Assembly (NCBI GenBank): GCA_023168345.1
Contig: AP025689.1
Coordinates: 2,044,001 to 2,108,000, forward strand
Direction of reading: 5' to 3'
Origin: Lysinibacillus sp. PLM2
GTDB taxonomy: Bacteria > Bacillota > Bacilli > Bacillales_A > Planococcaceae
Length of the DNA: 64,000 nt
Both the position numbers and the translations under genes were made by a program. The notes beneath the pieces are model-generated. The model was not told where the DNA came from and made no database searches. It saw only the letters and a list, made by a program, of their open reading frames with translations. Positions 17,142 through 25,475 of the stretch are shown piece by piece. How positions within the stretch are numbered: the first letter of the stretch is position 1; the number at the start of each line of letters is the position of its first letter.

Positions 17142-18530
17142 TTATACTCCTCTTAATTCCTTTGCTTTATTTGTTATTCTCTCTACAAATTCTTCTGCAT
17201 CAATACGACCCATTAAGATTTCCACAATTTGTAGCTTGATTTCATTTGTCATTTCTACATTAATTTCTTGTTCTTTTGTATCTGTTGGTGTAGATCTTTC
17301 ATAGATTTGTATTGCTCCAGGGTTGTTAATCATCTCATTAATTCCCTTTAAGAATGCTGGGACATTATTATTTGAAGATAAATCCACATTTTTTAAGTTC
17401 ATAATAGCACCTGTTGATTCTGCAAATTTCTGTGCATATTTTTCAGTGAAAATAAATTCAAGAAATGCTTTAGCTGCTTCAGGATTGTCGGCTTCTTGAG
17501 CAATAGCAACCGGTCGGATATCTGGTACTAATGCCATTGGTTCTCCTGCATCATTCATAGGAGTCGGTACAAATGAATATTCAAAACCTTCTGGTGTATC
17601 ATTTATCATTTCATTTGGAAGCCAGAAGCCCACTGGAATATATGCATTTTTATGCAATAAGAAATTCATTTGTGATTGTGTGTGACTATAAGCAGCAAAG
17701 CCTGTATCTACTAAACCTGCATCTACAATCGCTTCTACTTTTTTCATCACTTCTAAAGCTTCATCACTTTCCCATGCTTCAACTACACCGTTAGACAAGT
17801 TATTAAGCAGTTCTTCACCACCTGCAGCCCCAAAGGCCGGGTATAAAACCCCACGTTGGAAATATTGTGGATATTGCCCAGTCGTATTAAATGGCGCAAT
17901 GCCAGTATCCTCTTTAATTTGTTTCATAGAAGCTAACCAACTATCAAAATCACTCGGCGCTTCCCAACCTTGCTCTTCAAACCAATTGCCGTCATACCAA
18001 ACACCCCAAGTATCAAATACGAGTGGTAAGCTATAAATTTTTCCACCGTCTAATTCCTCAACAGGTGAAATAAAACTATCTAACAAAGGTGTTCCATCTT
18101 CCAAAGTTATTCCTTTTGCCCATTCACTGATATCCATTAACTGACCATCACTTATCATTTGTGTTTCGTTGGATCCATTACCATCGATGTACACAACATC
18201 TGGTGGATCATTTGATATCCAGCGCGTGTTCATTTCAGTATTAATATCTGGACCTGAATGTTCAATTACTTCTACATCTGGATAAGCCTTTTTGAAATCT
18301 TCGATGACTGTTTTCCACCATGTGTCACCGTATCCACCGACAAAGTATTGTATTTCTAATTCTCCTGAAATACCACCTGCTTCTTCATCTGTTGAGGTAG
18401 ATTCTGGATCTGTTTCTGTATCGTCTGGTGTAGCAGTATTATCAGAACATGCAGCTAAAACTAAAAGAAGAAGTGTAGCAAGTAAAAACAACCAGCTTTT
18501 TTTGTATACCGTACCCTTCAATTTCAACAC
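17142..18530 (-). CDS. Sugar-binding lipoprotein of the ABC importer
   Basis: A 462-residue extracellular solute-binding protein (family 1). The signal peptide ends in the lipobox LVLAAC (Cys28), followed by an acidic, Thr/Asp/Glu-rich linker (TPDDTETDPESTSTDEE). The mature domain carries family features such as GELEIQYFVGGYGD, DPPDVVYIDGNG and the C-terminal NPEAAKAFLEFIF. It captures the sugar for the two permeases downstream and is the first gene of the operon. A palindrome overlaps a -10-like TATAGT about 50 nt upstream and may be its operator. Confidence 0.9.
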   Translation of the reverse strand: MLKLKGTVYKKSWLFLLATLLLLVLAACSDNTATPDDTETDPESTSTDEEAGGISGELEIQYFVGGYGDTWWKTVIEDFKKAYPDVEVIEHSGPDINTEMNTRWISNDPPDVVYIDGNGSNETQMISDGQLMDISEWAKGITLEDGTPLLDSFISPVEELDGGKIYSLPLVFDTWGVWYDGNWFEEQGWEAPSDFDSWLASMKQIKEDTGIAPFNTTGQYPQYFQRGVLYPAFGAAGGEELLNNLSNGVVEAWESDEALEVMKKVEAIVDAGLVDTGFAAYSHTQSQMNFLLHKNAYIPVGFWLPNEMINDTPEGFEYSFVPTPMNDAGEPMALVPDIRPVAIAQEADNPEAAKAFLEFIFTEKYAQKFAESTGAIMNLKNVDLSSNNNVPAFLKGINEMINNPGAIQIYERSTPTDTKEQEINVEMTNEIKLQIVEILMGRIDAEEFVERITNKAKELRGV

Positions 18531-18560
18531 CTCTTTATTTTTAATTTATGTAAACCTGTA

Positions 18561-18587
18561 ATTCACTACTATAAAAAAGTAGTGATT
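18561..18587. promoter_or_regulatory. Palindrome at the ABC operon promoter
   Basis: TCACTAC and GTAGTGA arms (18563-18569 and 18579-18585) enclose a TATAGT hexamer on the minus strand, about 35-50 nt before the binding-protein start. It is a candidate operator, but its half-site differs from the TGTAGC sites in front of the rpiR gene. Confidence 0.4.
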
Positions 18588-18649
18588 AATGGTTTATACC
18601 AATAAACGAACATTAATGTTAATAATTTTTGGAAAATTGGCTAATCTAG

Positions 18650-19498
18650 TTATCTTGAAAACTTTGTGATTACTTCTCTAGTTTTTTCTAGATAGTTTAC
18701 TGATTCATCAAAATGTATTGATGCTAACGCTGTATATAAAATATCGATTAGGGTAAGTTGAGAAATTCTTGAGGTAGTTGCAGCACTTCGAATTGAATTT
18801 TCTGTTGAGGTTACAAATAAATTAATCAGTGAATTTTTTTGTAGTGTGTTATTACTATAACCAGTTAATGAAATAATTTTTGTGGTATTTACTTTGGCAA
18901 CGCTTACAGAATTAAGGATTTCCTTTGTTTCTCCTGAATAAGAAATTGCAAAAAGTACATCTTCTTTCGTTAGATTTGTTACTGAAACTAATTGTGAATG
19001 GCTATCCGTTAGTGCTTCACACCATTTATTAATGCGTTTTAATTTTTGTTCAAAATCAAGTGCAACGATTGCAGAGGCACCTATTCCAATAATGACAATT
19101 TTCCTTGCGTTATTTAACTCTTGTATTGTTTTTTTTAAGTCCTCTTCTTCATTAACGGTGATAATATTTCTAATAGAAAAAATATTGTTCGAGACAATTT
19201 GTTGAATCGTTTCAGAAAGACTTGTGTCCGCAGAAATTTCCTGATATTTATGGTCAATCGGATTCTTTTGTGGGATTGCAGCAGCAATACATAGTTTTAA
19301 ATCTCGATACCCTTTAAACTGAAGTGCTTTGCACATGCGAATAATCGTTGCCTCACTTGTACTTGTAGCTTCAGAAAGATGAGCAATCGGCATATGCAAA
19401 ACTTCTTTTGGGTGTTTCAAAATAAAATCAGATACTTTTCTTTCTGAAGGTTTCAATTTTGATATACCCTGTTTAATTCGCTCCAATCCATTATCCAT
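18650..19498 (-). CDS. RpiR/MurR-family regulator
   Basis: A 282-residue regulator with an N-terminal RpiR helix-turn-helix (residues 1-75, including LSEATSTSEATIIRMCKALQFKGY) and a C-terminal SIS sugar-phosphate-binding domain (residues 110-240, with GIGASAIVALDF and FAISYSGETKEI). MurR-type members sense MurNAc-6-P or GlcNAc-6-P. It lies directly upstream of the ABC/catabolic genes in the same orientation. Two TGTAGC..A..TACA palindromes precede it, so it probably regulates itself and likely the downstream operon. Confidence 0.88.
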   Translation of the reverse strand: MDNGLERIKQGISKLKPSERKVSDFILKHPKEVLHMPIAHLSEATSTSEATIIRMCKALQFKGYRDLKLCIAAAIPQKNPIDHKYQEISADTSLSETIQQIVSNNIFSIRNIITVNEEEDLKKTIQELNNARKIVIIGIGASAIVALDFEQKLKRINKWCEALTDSHSQLVSVTNLTKEDVLFAISYSGETKEILNSVSVAKVNTTKIISLTGYSNNTLQKNSLINLFVTSTENSIRSAATTSRISQLTLIDILYTALASIHFDESVNYLEKTREVITKFSR

Positions 19499-19518
19499 CC
19501 GAATTCACCTAACTTTAT

Positions 19519-19566
19519 ATGTAGCTAAACTACATAATTTTTAGATTTATTTGTAGCTTAGTTACA
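19519..19566. promoter_or_regulatory. Two tandem operators before the rpiR gene
   Basis: ATGTAGCTAAACTACAT (19519-19535) and TGTAGCTTAGTTACA (19552-19566) are near-perfect palindromes of the same half-site, spaced about 32 nt centre to centre (three helical turns). They lie 21-68 nt upstream of the regulator start and are likely binding sites for the RpiR protein itself. Confidence 0.65.
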
Positions 19567-19664
19567 TTGTAATGAATTGTAAATTTTACGTCAATTCTTT
19601 TTTCTAATATTTCTGAATATTTATATTAATTTGTTGAAACAAAAAGGTTCCATAAAAAGAAAAA

Positions 19665-19705
19665 ACCGTTTCCTATAAGTGTTAACAGCACCTATCGGAA
19701 ACGGT
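19665..19705 (-). terminator. Terminator of the 85-residue gene
   Basis: ACCGTTTCC and GGAAACGGT arms plus inner pairing, followed on the minus strand by a run of T. It ends the transcript of the small gene at 19802-20062. Confidence 0.75.
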
Positions 19706-19801
19706 ATCTCGTTTGAATCAATTGTATTCTGATAGCATTTATCCTTTACTTATCGGATTTTACTTTAATAAAATGGTTAAAATTACACACTTTTAGCTTC
19801 T

Positions 19802-20062
19802 TTACATGGATTTTCCGATCATAAATAAAACAATGCAATAAAGATCAACGGGTAACGAAATAAGAAACGGTAACAAGGAGTTTACCTTTAAATAAACATT
19901 CGTAGGTACTATTTGATACATGGTGTTAGTTCGGGTACTAGAAGTAAAAACATACTCGTTTTTAATTTCTGATGAATCCTCGGACTCCCATAATGCTTGA
20001 TTTAAGTTAGGATTCGCATAATCTGCTTGTAAAAATGCGTATTGAGGATTTGAAATAGTCAA
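19802..20062 (-). CDS. Unknown small protein, tandem paralog B
   Basis: An 86-residue frame starting at TTG 20062. It shares with the gene at 20362-20643 an N-terminal block NPQYAFLxADYANPNLxQ and a central block VPTNVYLKVNSL, with diverged sequence between and after. Compared with that copy, one extra T follows the ATG at the equivalent place (20067), putting the ATG out of frame. The TTG keeps an 8-nt spacing from GAAGGAAG. The C-terminus (residues 65-83) is hydrophobic. I do not recognise the family. Confidence 0.5.
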   Translation of the reverse strand: MTISNPQYAFLQADYANPNLNQALWESEDSSEIKNEYVFTSSTRTNTMYQIVPTNVYLKVNSLLPFLISLPVDLYCIVLFMIGKSM

Positions 20063-20261
20063 ACATTACACTTCCTTCTCATCATTTTTCATATATCGAA
20101 GCAAACACAATTACGAAATTAGACGAACATTTCTAATAGTGTATTATATTCCTAATTAATATGAGTCATAACTAACGTTTAACAAGTGATCATCAGAAAA
20201 TATCCGGTAATGTCTCTATTTCTTCAACAATCGAAACATGATTTACAATTTTATAAATAAA

Positions 20262-20285
20262 GGCCATCCCTATTCCGGGATAGCC
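20262..20285 (-). terminator. Terminator of the 93-residue gene
   Basis: GGCTATCCC and GGGATGGCC arms around a short loop on the minus strand, followed by a T-rich stretch. It separates the two paralogs into individual transcripts. Confidence 0.65.
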
Positions 20286-20361
20286 AAAGAAAAATTAAAA
20301 TTACAAATAATTGCTAAAACGACAAATGTGATTTTTCTTGTTTTTTTTAAAATTACTTTGT

Positions 20362-20643
20362 TTAATTAGGCAAGAGATTAAGGGACTTCATAAGGAAAAT
20401 TCCACTCCTATCTACAGAATTGTAATTGAAATATCTACTGCTAACATAAAAAGATAACGTATTTACCTTTAAATATAGGTTTGGTGGAATCATTTTCAAT
20501 ATTGATTTTGAGTTAGCATCGACAAGTTCACTACTATTTTCCATCTCAGAAGAATCTTTAAATTTTGAAATGAATTGTTTTAAATTAGGATTCGCATAAT
20601 CAGCCTCTAAAAATGCATATTGAGGATTTAAAATCGCCAACAT
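20362..20643 (-). CDS. Unknown small protein, tandem paralog A
   Basis: A 93-residue protein starting at ATG 20643 behind GAAGGAAG. It shares the N-terminal NPQYAFLEADYANPNLKQ and the central IPPNLYLKVNTL with the neighbour at 19802-20062. The 5' flanking DNA of the two (TCACACTTCCTTC-like on the plus strand) is also similar, so this is a tandem duplication of a whole unit. There is no signal peptide or cysteine motif. A conserved N-terminal block with a variable remainder would fit a precursor or targeting peptide, but nothing proves this. Confidence 0.55.
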   Translation of the reverse strand: MLAILNPQYAFLEADYANPNLKQFISKFKDSSEMENSSELVDANSKSILKMIPPNLYLKVNTLSFYVSSRYFNYNSVDRSGIFLMKSLNLLPN

Positions 20644-20903
20644 CACACTTCCTTCGCCTCATTTTTTCCTTCTTCACCAATCACAAGCTGCAACAATACA
20701 AAATTCGACGACAACCGTGCCATTTATTATATTCGATTTCAACACGTATCATAACCAGTTGTAAAATTGTAATGAAATTAAGCTTAGTTAATATGTTATC
20801 GACAGTTAACTATTTTCTTTGCTACACAATTTATTATAAGAAAATTACTTTCTAAAGTAGAACCAATCAAATCATTTGGAACTGCTCACTTTCGTAAAAT
20901 AAA

Positions 20904-20936
20904 AGGCATTAATCCTGTTTTTTAGGATTAATGCCT
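20904..20936 (-). terminator. Terminator of the corC-like gene
   Basis: AGGCATTAATCC and GGATTAATGCCT arms, perfect over 12 bp, with TTTTATTTT following on the minus strand. Confidence 0.85.
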
Positions 20937-20954
20937 AATTAGCTATTTTATCTA

Positions 20955-22265
20955 TTAAACTGGTAAATTCACAGTACGTTTTATTTCAATAAACTGTAAA
21001 TGATGGTCTTCTTTTTCGTAAATTGAAAAAATAAAACCTTCATATTCAATACTGTTCTCCTGATTTAAATCCATATCTTGTGTAAAGTACCATCCACCAA
21101 TAGTATCAACGTCTGGATTTTCTAGTTCTATTCCCAATAGTCTAGCTACATCCTCCAACAGTACTTTTGCATGAATAATGTAATGGCCTTCTTTTAATTT
21201 TCTGATATCAGCAATTTCATCGTCATCAAATTCGTCTCGAATTTCACCGACTAATTCTTCTAAAATATCTTCAACTGTAACTAAACCTGATGTTCCACCA
21301 TATTCATCTAACAAAATAGCGATATGTGTACGTTCTCTTTGCATTTTTGTTAGTAATTCTTGAATAGGTGTTGTTTCAATCGTCTTAATGACAGGGTTAA
21401 TAAATTTCTCAAGATTAAAGTTTTCTGATGTAATACGATTGCTCATCCCTTGTGTTAAGAAATCTTTAATATTGATAAACCCAATGATATTATCACGGTC
21501 CTCTTCATAAACAGGGTAACGTGTATAACGTTCTTCCTGAATCGTCGTTAACACTTCACCGAAAGTAACATCTTTATGGAATGCTACTATTTGAGTACGG
21601 GGAACCATGATTTCACGAGAAATTCGGTCATCAAATTCAAAAACATTATTTACATATTTTAGTTCGTTATGATTAATCTCACCATTTTTATAGCTTTCTG
21701 CTAACAATAGTCGTAGCTCTTCTTCTGTATGTGAAAGCTCGTGTTCAGAAGCTGGTTTCATCCCAAAAATACCGACTAAAACTCGGGCAGATCCATTTAA
21801 GAACCAAATAAATGGATATAAAATCTTATAAAAAATGATAATTGGTTTTGCAAAAAGAAGTGTAATCGTTTCTGACTTTTGAATAGCAGCCGTTTTTGGC
21901 GCTAATTCACCTACTACTACGTGCAAGAATGTTGCTATAAGAAAAGCAGCACCGATAGTAAAGTAGTGAACATAGTCACTAGGGATTCCAATCATTTCAA
22001 AGGTTGGGTGTAAAATAAACTCAAATGTAGATTCGCCAACCATACCAATACCTAGGGCTGTTACTGTAATACCTAGTTGACAGGCTGATAAGTACTCATC
22101 CAGATGAGTCGTTACATGTTTAGCTGCTTGGGCACCTTTTCTACCTTCTGCAACTAATTGATCTATTCTTGATTGTCTTACCTTTACAATAGCAAATTCC
22201 GTAGCAACGAAAAATGCAGTTAAAGCTATTAACACAGTAAAGATTGTTAAATTCAATGCGGTCAA
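20955..22265 (-). CDS. CorC/HlyC-family DUF21-CBS membrane protein
   Basis: A 436-residue protein with an N-terminal DUF21/CNNM membrane domain (residues 1-190, four hydrophobic stretches), a CBS pair (about 210-335, with RYTRYPVYEED and LLDEYGGTSGLVTVEDILEELVGEI) and a C-terminal CorC_HlyC domain (about 345-425). Relatives such as MpfA export magnesium or support Mg/Co tolerance; the HlyC label is historical. The start is TTG 22265. Its AGGAGGTGA site lies 28 nt away, separated by a perfect hairpin (22272-22291) that would bring the two together. Confidence 0.88.
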   Translation of the reverse strand: MTALNLTIFTVLIALTAFFVATEFAIVKVRQSRIDQLVAEGRKGAQAAKHVTTHLDEYLSACQLGITVTALGIGMVGESTFEFILHPTFEMIGIPSDYVHYFTIGAAFLIATFLHVVVGELAPKTAAIQKSETITLLFAKPIIIFYKILYPFIWFLNGSARVLVGIFGMKPASEHELSHTEEELRLLLAESYKNGEINHNELKYVNNVFEFDDRISREIMVPRTQIVAFHKDVTFGEVLTTIQEERYTRYPVYEEDRDNIIGFINIKDFLTQGMSNRITSENFNLEKFINPVIKTIETTPIQELLTKMQRERTHIAILLDEYGGTSGLVTVEDILEELVGEIRDEFDDDEIADIRKLKEGHYIIHAKVLLEDVARLLGIELENPDVDTIGGWYFTQDMDLNQENSIEYEGFIFSIYEKEDHHLQFIEIKRTVNLPV

Positions 22266-22271
22266 ATAAAT

Positions 22272-22301
22272 GTCTTACTTAAAAGTAAGACTTCACCTCC
22301 T
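22272..22301 (-). promoter_or_regulatory. Hairpin between ribosome site and start codon
   Basis: CACCTCCT (22294-22301, an AGGAGGTG site on the minus strand) is followed by GTCTTACTT/AAGTAAGAC, a 9-bp perfect inverted repeat, then six bases to the TTG start. Linear spacing is too long for initiation; folding the hairpin would restore a workable distance. It may be a translational control point. Confidence 0.55.
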
Positions 22302-22703
22302 AGGTTATAAGTGATAATAAAGACTGCATAAGCGCAGCACATTCAGATGATACTTTGTTTTTGACCTGTGCCTGTGTTGACTGCTCTTTTTCTTTCATTT
22401 GTTCGAGCAAAGTAGTGACTTCATGTTGAAGATTTTGCATGTGTAAACGAAGTTCTTGAATATCGACTTCTTCATATGCACGTTGTTTTTCAAAAGTTTT
22501 TTTTATTTCTTGTAGGCTCATGCCATTTGTTTTCATCTCTTCAATTTCATGTAGCCGCTTTATTGCTTCCGATGTGTAATAACGGTAGTTTGAACTAGAA
22601 CGTTCAGCTTCCAACAGGCCAAGATTCGTGTAATAGTCGATTGTACGTTTTGTAATTCCTGTAATATCAGCTAACTCACCAATTTTTAGTCTCTCGATCC
22701 CAT
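22300..22703 (-). pseudogene. MerR-family regulator, frame broken at the start
   Basis: The frame encodes IGELADITGITKRTIDYYTNLGLL, a complete MerR helix-turn-helix, then a coiled-coil segment (EEVDIQELRLHMQNLQHEV...) and a short C-terminus with one Cys. A well-placed AGGAGG precedes ATG 22703, but that ATG reads only MGSRD and stops. A single missing base just after ATGGG would join it to the regulator frame (giving MGIERLKIGELA). Either the gene is inactivated, the sequence has an error, or translation begins at a rare ATC/ATT codon. It sits 34 nt upstream of the corC-like gene, probably one operon. Confidence 0.6.
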
Positions 22704-23155
22704 TGTGTACTCCTCCTAACCGTCACGTGATACTTTTATTATATTAAATTAGATGTCTAGATATCAAGAACTTTACATTACTTTTTTCTACATATTTGTG
22801 AAGTTTCTTTTTTTCGAAGCAATATTTTTCTTACTACTTTTATCTATTTACTAAGAAAAGAAATGCGAGGAATTTGTAACGAAAATAAAAAAAGAGTAAC
22901 ACAGAATACCTGTTTACTCTCTTATACTAATTTTCGATGGAAAATTCTTTTTACTTATATTATTTATCAGACTTGAGATTTTTCCTATAATATTATATTT
23001 ATAAGTTCAGTATTAACCTTAGTATAAAAGTTTCATTAGGTACTAAACTCAATTAATAAGAAAACGTGTAGATATCAGTTAGTATTTTTAACGATGAGTA
23101 AATTTTCATAAACCCGCTTAATACTCAAAACATAGTTATTGTAGTATTTTTCTTT
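22704..23155. other. Intergenic with one hairpin repeat
   Basis: About 450 AT-rich bases. Apart from the hairpin repeat at 22887-22924 I see no gene, promoter or RNA element that can be supported. Confidence 0.5.
22887..22924. repeat. Hairpin repeat copy 2
   Basis: AGAGTAACACAGAA and a matching TGTTTACTCT arm with A-run before and T-rich end; 24 of 28 core bases agree with the hairpin at 5401-5437. It may act as a terminator, but no gene ends close to it. Confidence 0.6.
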
Positions 23156-24346
23156 TTAATGATGATGCTCATATCCATACTCTTCTACATATTTCCGGAA
23201 ATTCTCTAAGTCCTTCATACCTGTTGACTTACCATTCATTGCTTGCTGCAATCGCTCTAATAGTACAGTTTGAAGTTTTGGATGGTAGCCAAAATACTGT
23301 GCAAGGGTAATCTCCAATTGAGGATATTTCTTAGAAAAAGATTCTTTCATACGTCCCATACGCTCCATTAATATACCTGTAAATAGGAAGTACGGCAACA
23401 TTACAACTTTCTTTGCACCATGCTTTAAACAATTTTCAATCCCCTGTTCTACAGTTGGTTCTGCAATTCCCATAAACGCACTTTCAACCGCTAAAACATC
23501 CAATTGATTGTTTAGTATTTTAGAAATCTTATAAAAGTCAGAAATAGCTTCTGCATCACTACTTCCTCTTCCTATTAGCAAAATAGCTGTCTCAGGATGC
23601 TTAGCATGTATATCAAAATTTATATCTATCAGTCTCGTCTTTAAAATCTCAAACACTTCTGGGTGAATGCCGATTGTTTGTCCATATGTAAATCGTATCT
23701 CCGGAAATAATCCTTTTGCTTCCTCTATTTCTGCAGGAATATGTAATTTAGAATGTCCCGCATGTAATAAAATAATTGGGATAACATGTACCTCTTTAGC
23801 TCCTTGCTCAATACAGGCTTGAATCCCATCTTCAATATTTGGTGAAGCGAACTCTAAAAAACATGTTTCGACTATTAAAGAAGAATCAATACTCGGAAGC
23901 ATTTGACTGACAAAATTACGAACTTCTACATTTCCTGCTTCTAATCGACTACCATGACCAACGAACAATACGGCTTTATTTTTTTTACCAGTATACTTTC
24001 GGTATTTATCAATTCCTTTAATTCGATGGCTGTTTCGCTTACGTTTTCCCTGCTCAATTGAATATATAATTTGTTCCTCGGGTACTTGTTCGTGGACAAT
24101 TGATCTAGCAACCTTTTCGTCCTGAACAGAATACCAAGTGCCTTTTGGATAATCAATAACAACACATTTATCTCGACAACGACCATTACAACGAGTGCGT
24201 GACGTATGAATTATATCATCCAATTTATTTTTACGAATTTCATCACGAATTTGCTGCGTTACATCTTCAGCACCGGCCCCCATACAAGTTGCCCCATTAC
24301 AAATTAATAAATGACGCTGTAAATTCATTAAGTTCCATGTTGTCAT
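23156..24346 (-). CDS. cbiX: Sirohydrochlorin cobaltochelatase CbiX with ferredoxin domain
   Basis: This 396-residue fusion inserts cobalt into sirohydrochlorin, the entry step of the early-cobalt B12 route. Residues 1-75 form a thioredoxin-like [2Fe-2S] ferredoxin domain with Cys16, 21, 53, 57 and 61. Residues 120-365 hold two CbiX repeats, seen as FVGHGSR with a distal AGHSKLHIP and LIGRGSSD. The C-terminus ends in HHH. Bacillus megaterium CbiX also has an Fe-S centre and a His-rich end. Gene position after the BtuFCD-like transporter and 124 nt of spacer suggests a separate or partly coupled transcript. A sirohaem ferrochelatase role is possible but less likely in this context. Confidence 0.85.
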   Translation of the reverse strand: MTTWNLMNLQRHLLICNGATCMGAGAEDVTQQIRDEIRKNKLDDIIHTSRTRCNGRCRDKCVVIDYPKGTWYSVQDEKVARSIVHEQVPEEQIIYSIEQGKRKRNSHRIKGIDKYRKYTGKKNKAVLFVGHGSRLEAGNVEVRNFVSQMLPSIDSSLIVETCFLEFASPNIEDGIQACIEQGAKEVHVIPIILLHAGHSKLHIPAEIEEAKGLFPEIRFTYGQTIGIHPEVFEILKTRLIDINFDIHAKHPETAILLIGRGSSDAEAISDFYKISKILNNQLDVLAVESAFMGIAEPTVEQGIENCLKHGAKKVVMLPYFLFTGILMERMGRMKESFSKKYPQLEITLAQYFGYHPKLQTVLLERLQQAMNGKSTGMKDLENFRKYVEEYGYEHHH

Positions 24347-24470
24347 TTTTTATCCCCTTTCTTTAAGCCTCTTTTACTACCCTAGCTTTTCTACACCCTT
24401 TTAATCAGTCCTGTATAAATAAATATAAAACTTGCCATTTTAAATTAATGTTAGGGCACTCCTTCTACTA

Positions 24471-25460
24471 TTAATATACTTCGGGATAAAATCCTTTTAC
24501 TAAAATTTCTAAAGCCTCTGCTATGCGTACACCTTCAGATGCTGCTGAAAGAGGTAATACTACAAATCTTTCATTTTGTACTGCTGGGGTTTGACTTAAA
24601 GCAGGGTCAGTTTTTAAAAACTCAATCTTTTCTTCAACTGTTGTTGAACCATAATCAATAACAACAATCACTTCAGGTGAACGCTCTACTACGTCCTCTT
24701 TTGATACTGTTGCCCAATTATCTTCAATATCACCAAATATATTTTTTGCTCCAGCCATCGTAATTAACGTATTCATAAAGTTTTGAGTAGCTGTATATAC
24801 TTCTGTTTCCCCGCTATCAAATACTAGTACATCCAATGGTTTTTCTATTTTTGGAATCTTTTCACTAATTTCATCAATATCACGATTTATGTGGGAAATC
24901 AATTCTTCACCACGTTCTTCTACACGAAATATTTTCGCAATGTTCCTTATATCTGTATAAACATCATCTATTGTTGGAGCTACCTTCACCGATGAAGATT
25001 GTAAATACGTATCAATTTTTAAATCCTGTAACTCCTCACGGCTTGCGATATTTTTTTCATTGAAGGCACTTGTCCACCCTCCGTATATAAAATCTGCCTC
25101 TGCCGCGATTACTTGTTCCTTTGATGGATAACCTTCAGCTAATACAGGAACTTTATTATACGCTTCTTGTAGTGGTTCATAAATAACATCATCTAAATAA
25201 GCTGTTCCCACCATAGAGTCTTCTAGGCCTAAAGCTAACATAATTTCTGTAACATGTTGATTAACTGTAATTGCTTTCGTTGGTGTATCTTCATATTCAA
25301 TTGTCATACCTTCGTTTTCTATTGTGACCACTTCTGCAGATTGTTTAGTTTTTCCTGTTATTTCTTCCTTTACCGAATCCTTATCAACATTACAACCAGC
25401 AGTAAATAATACCAACATACAAGAAACTGGTACCCATATTCGCCCTTTTAATTTTTTCAT
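24471..25460 (-). CDS. BtuF/FepB-type binding lipoprotein
   Basis: A 329-residue class III solute-binding protein with lipobox FTAGC (Cys23) and the rigid two-lobe pattern of metal-chelate or corrinoid binders: DTPTKAITVNQHVTEIMLALGLED, YPSKEQVIAAEADFIYGG, MNTLITMAGAKNIFGDIEDNW, VERSPEVIVVIDYG. It works with the FecCD-type permease and ATPase immediately upstream. The surrounding B12 genes and the cobalamin-like leader suggest cobalamin, cobinamide or a cobalt chelate as ligand; a siderophore cannot be excluded. Confidence 0.8.
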   Translation of the reverse strand: MKKLKGRIWVPVSCMLVLFTAGCNVDKDSVKEEITGKTKQSAEVVTIENEGMTIEYEDTPTKAITVNQHVTEIMLALGLEDSMVGTAYLDDVIYEPLQEAYNKVPVLAEGYPSKEQVIAAEADFIYGGWTSAFNEKNIASREELQDLKIDTYLQSSSVKVAPTIDDVYTDIRNIAKIFRVEERGEELISHINRDIDEISEKIPKIEKPLDVLVFDSGETEVYTATQNFMNTLITMAGAKNIFGDIEDNWATVSKEDVVERSPEVIVVIDYGSTTVEEKIEFLKTDPALSQTPAVQNERFVVLPLSAASEGVRIAEALEILVKGFYPEVY

Positions 25461-25475
25461 ATTTTGTCCCCCAAG

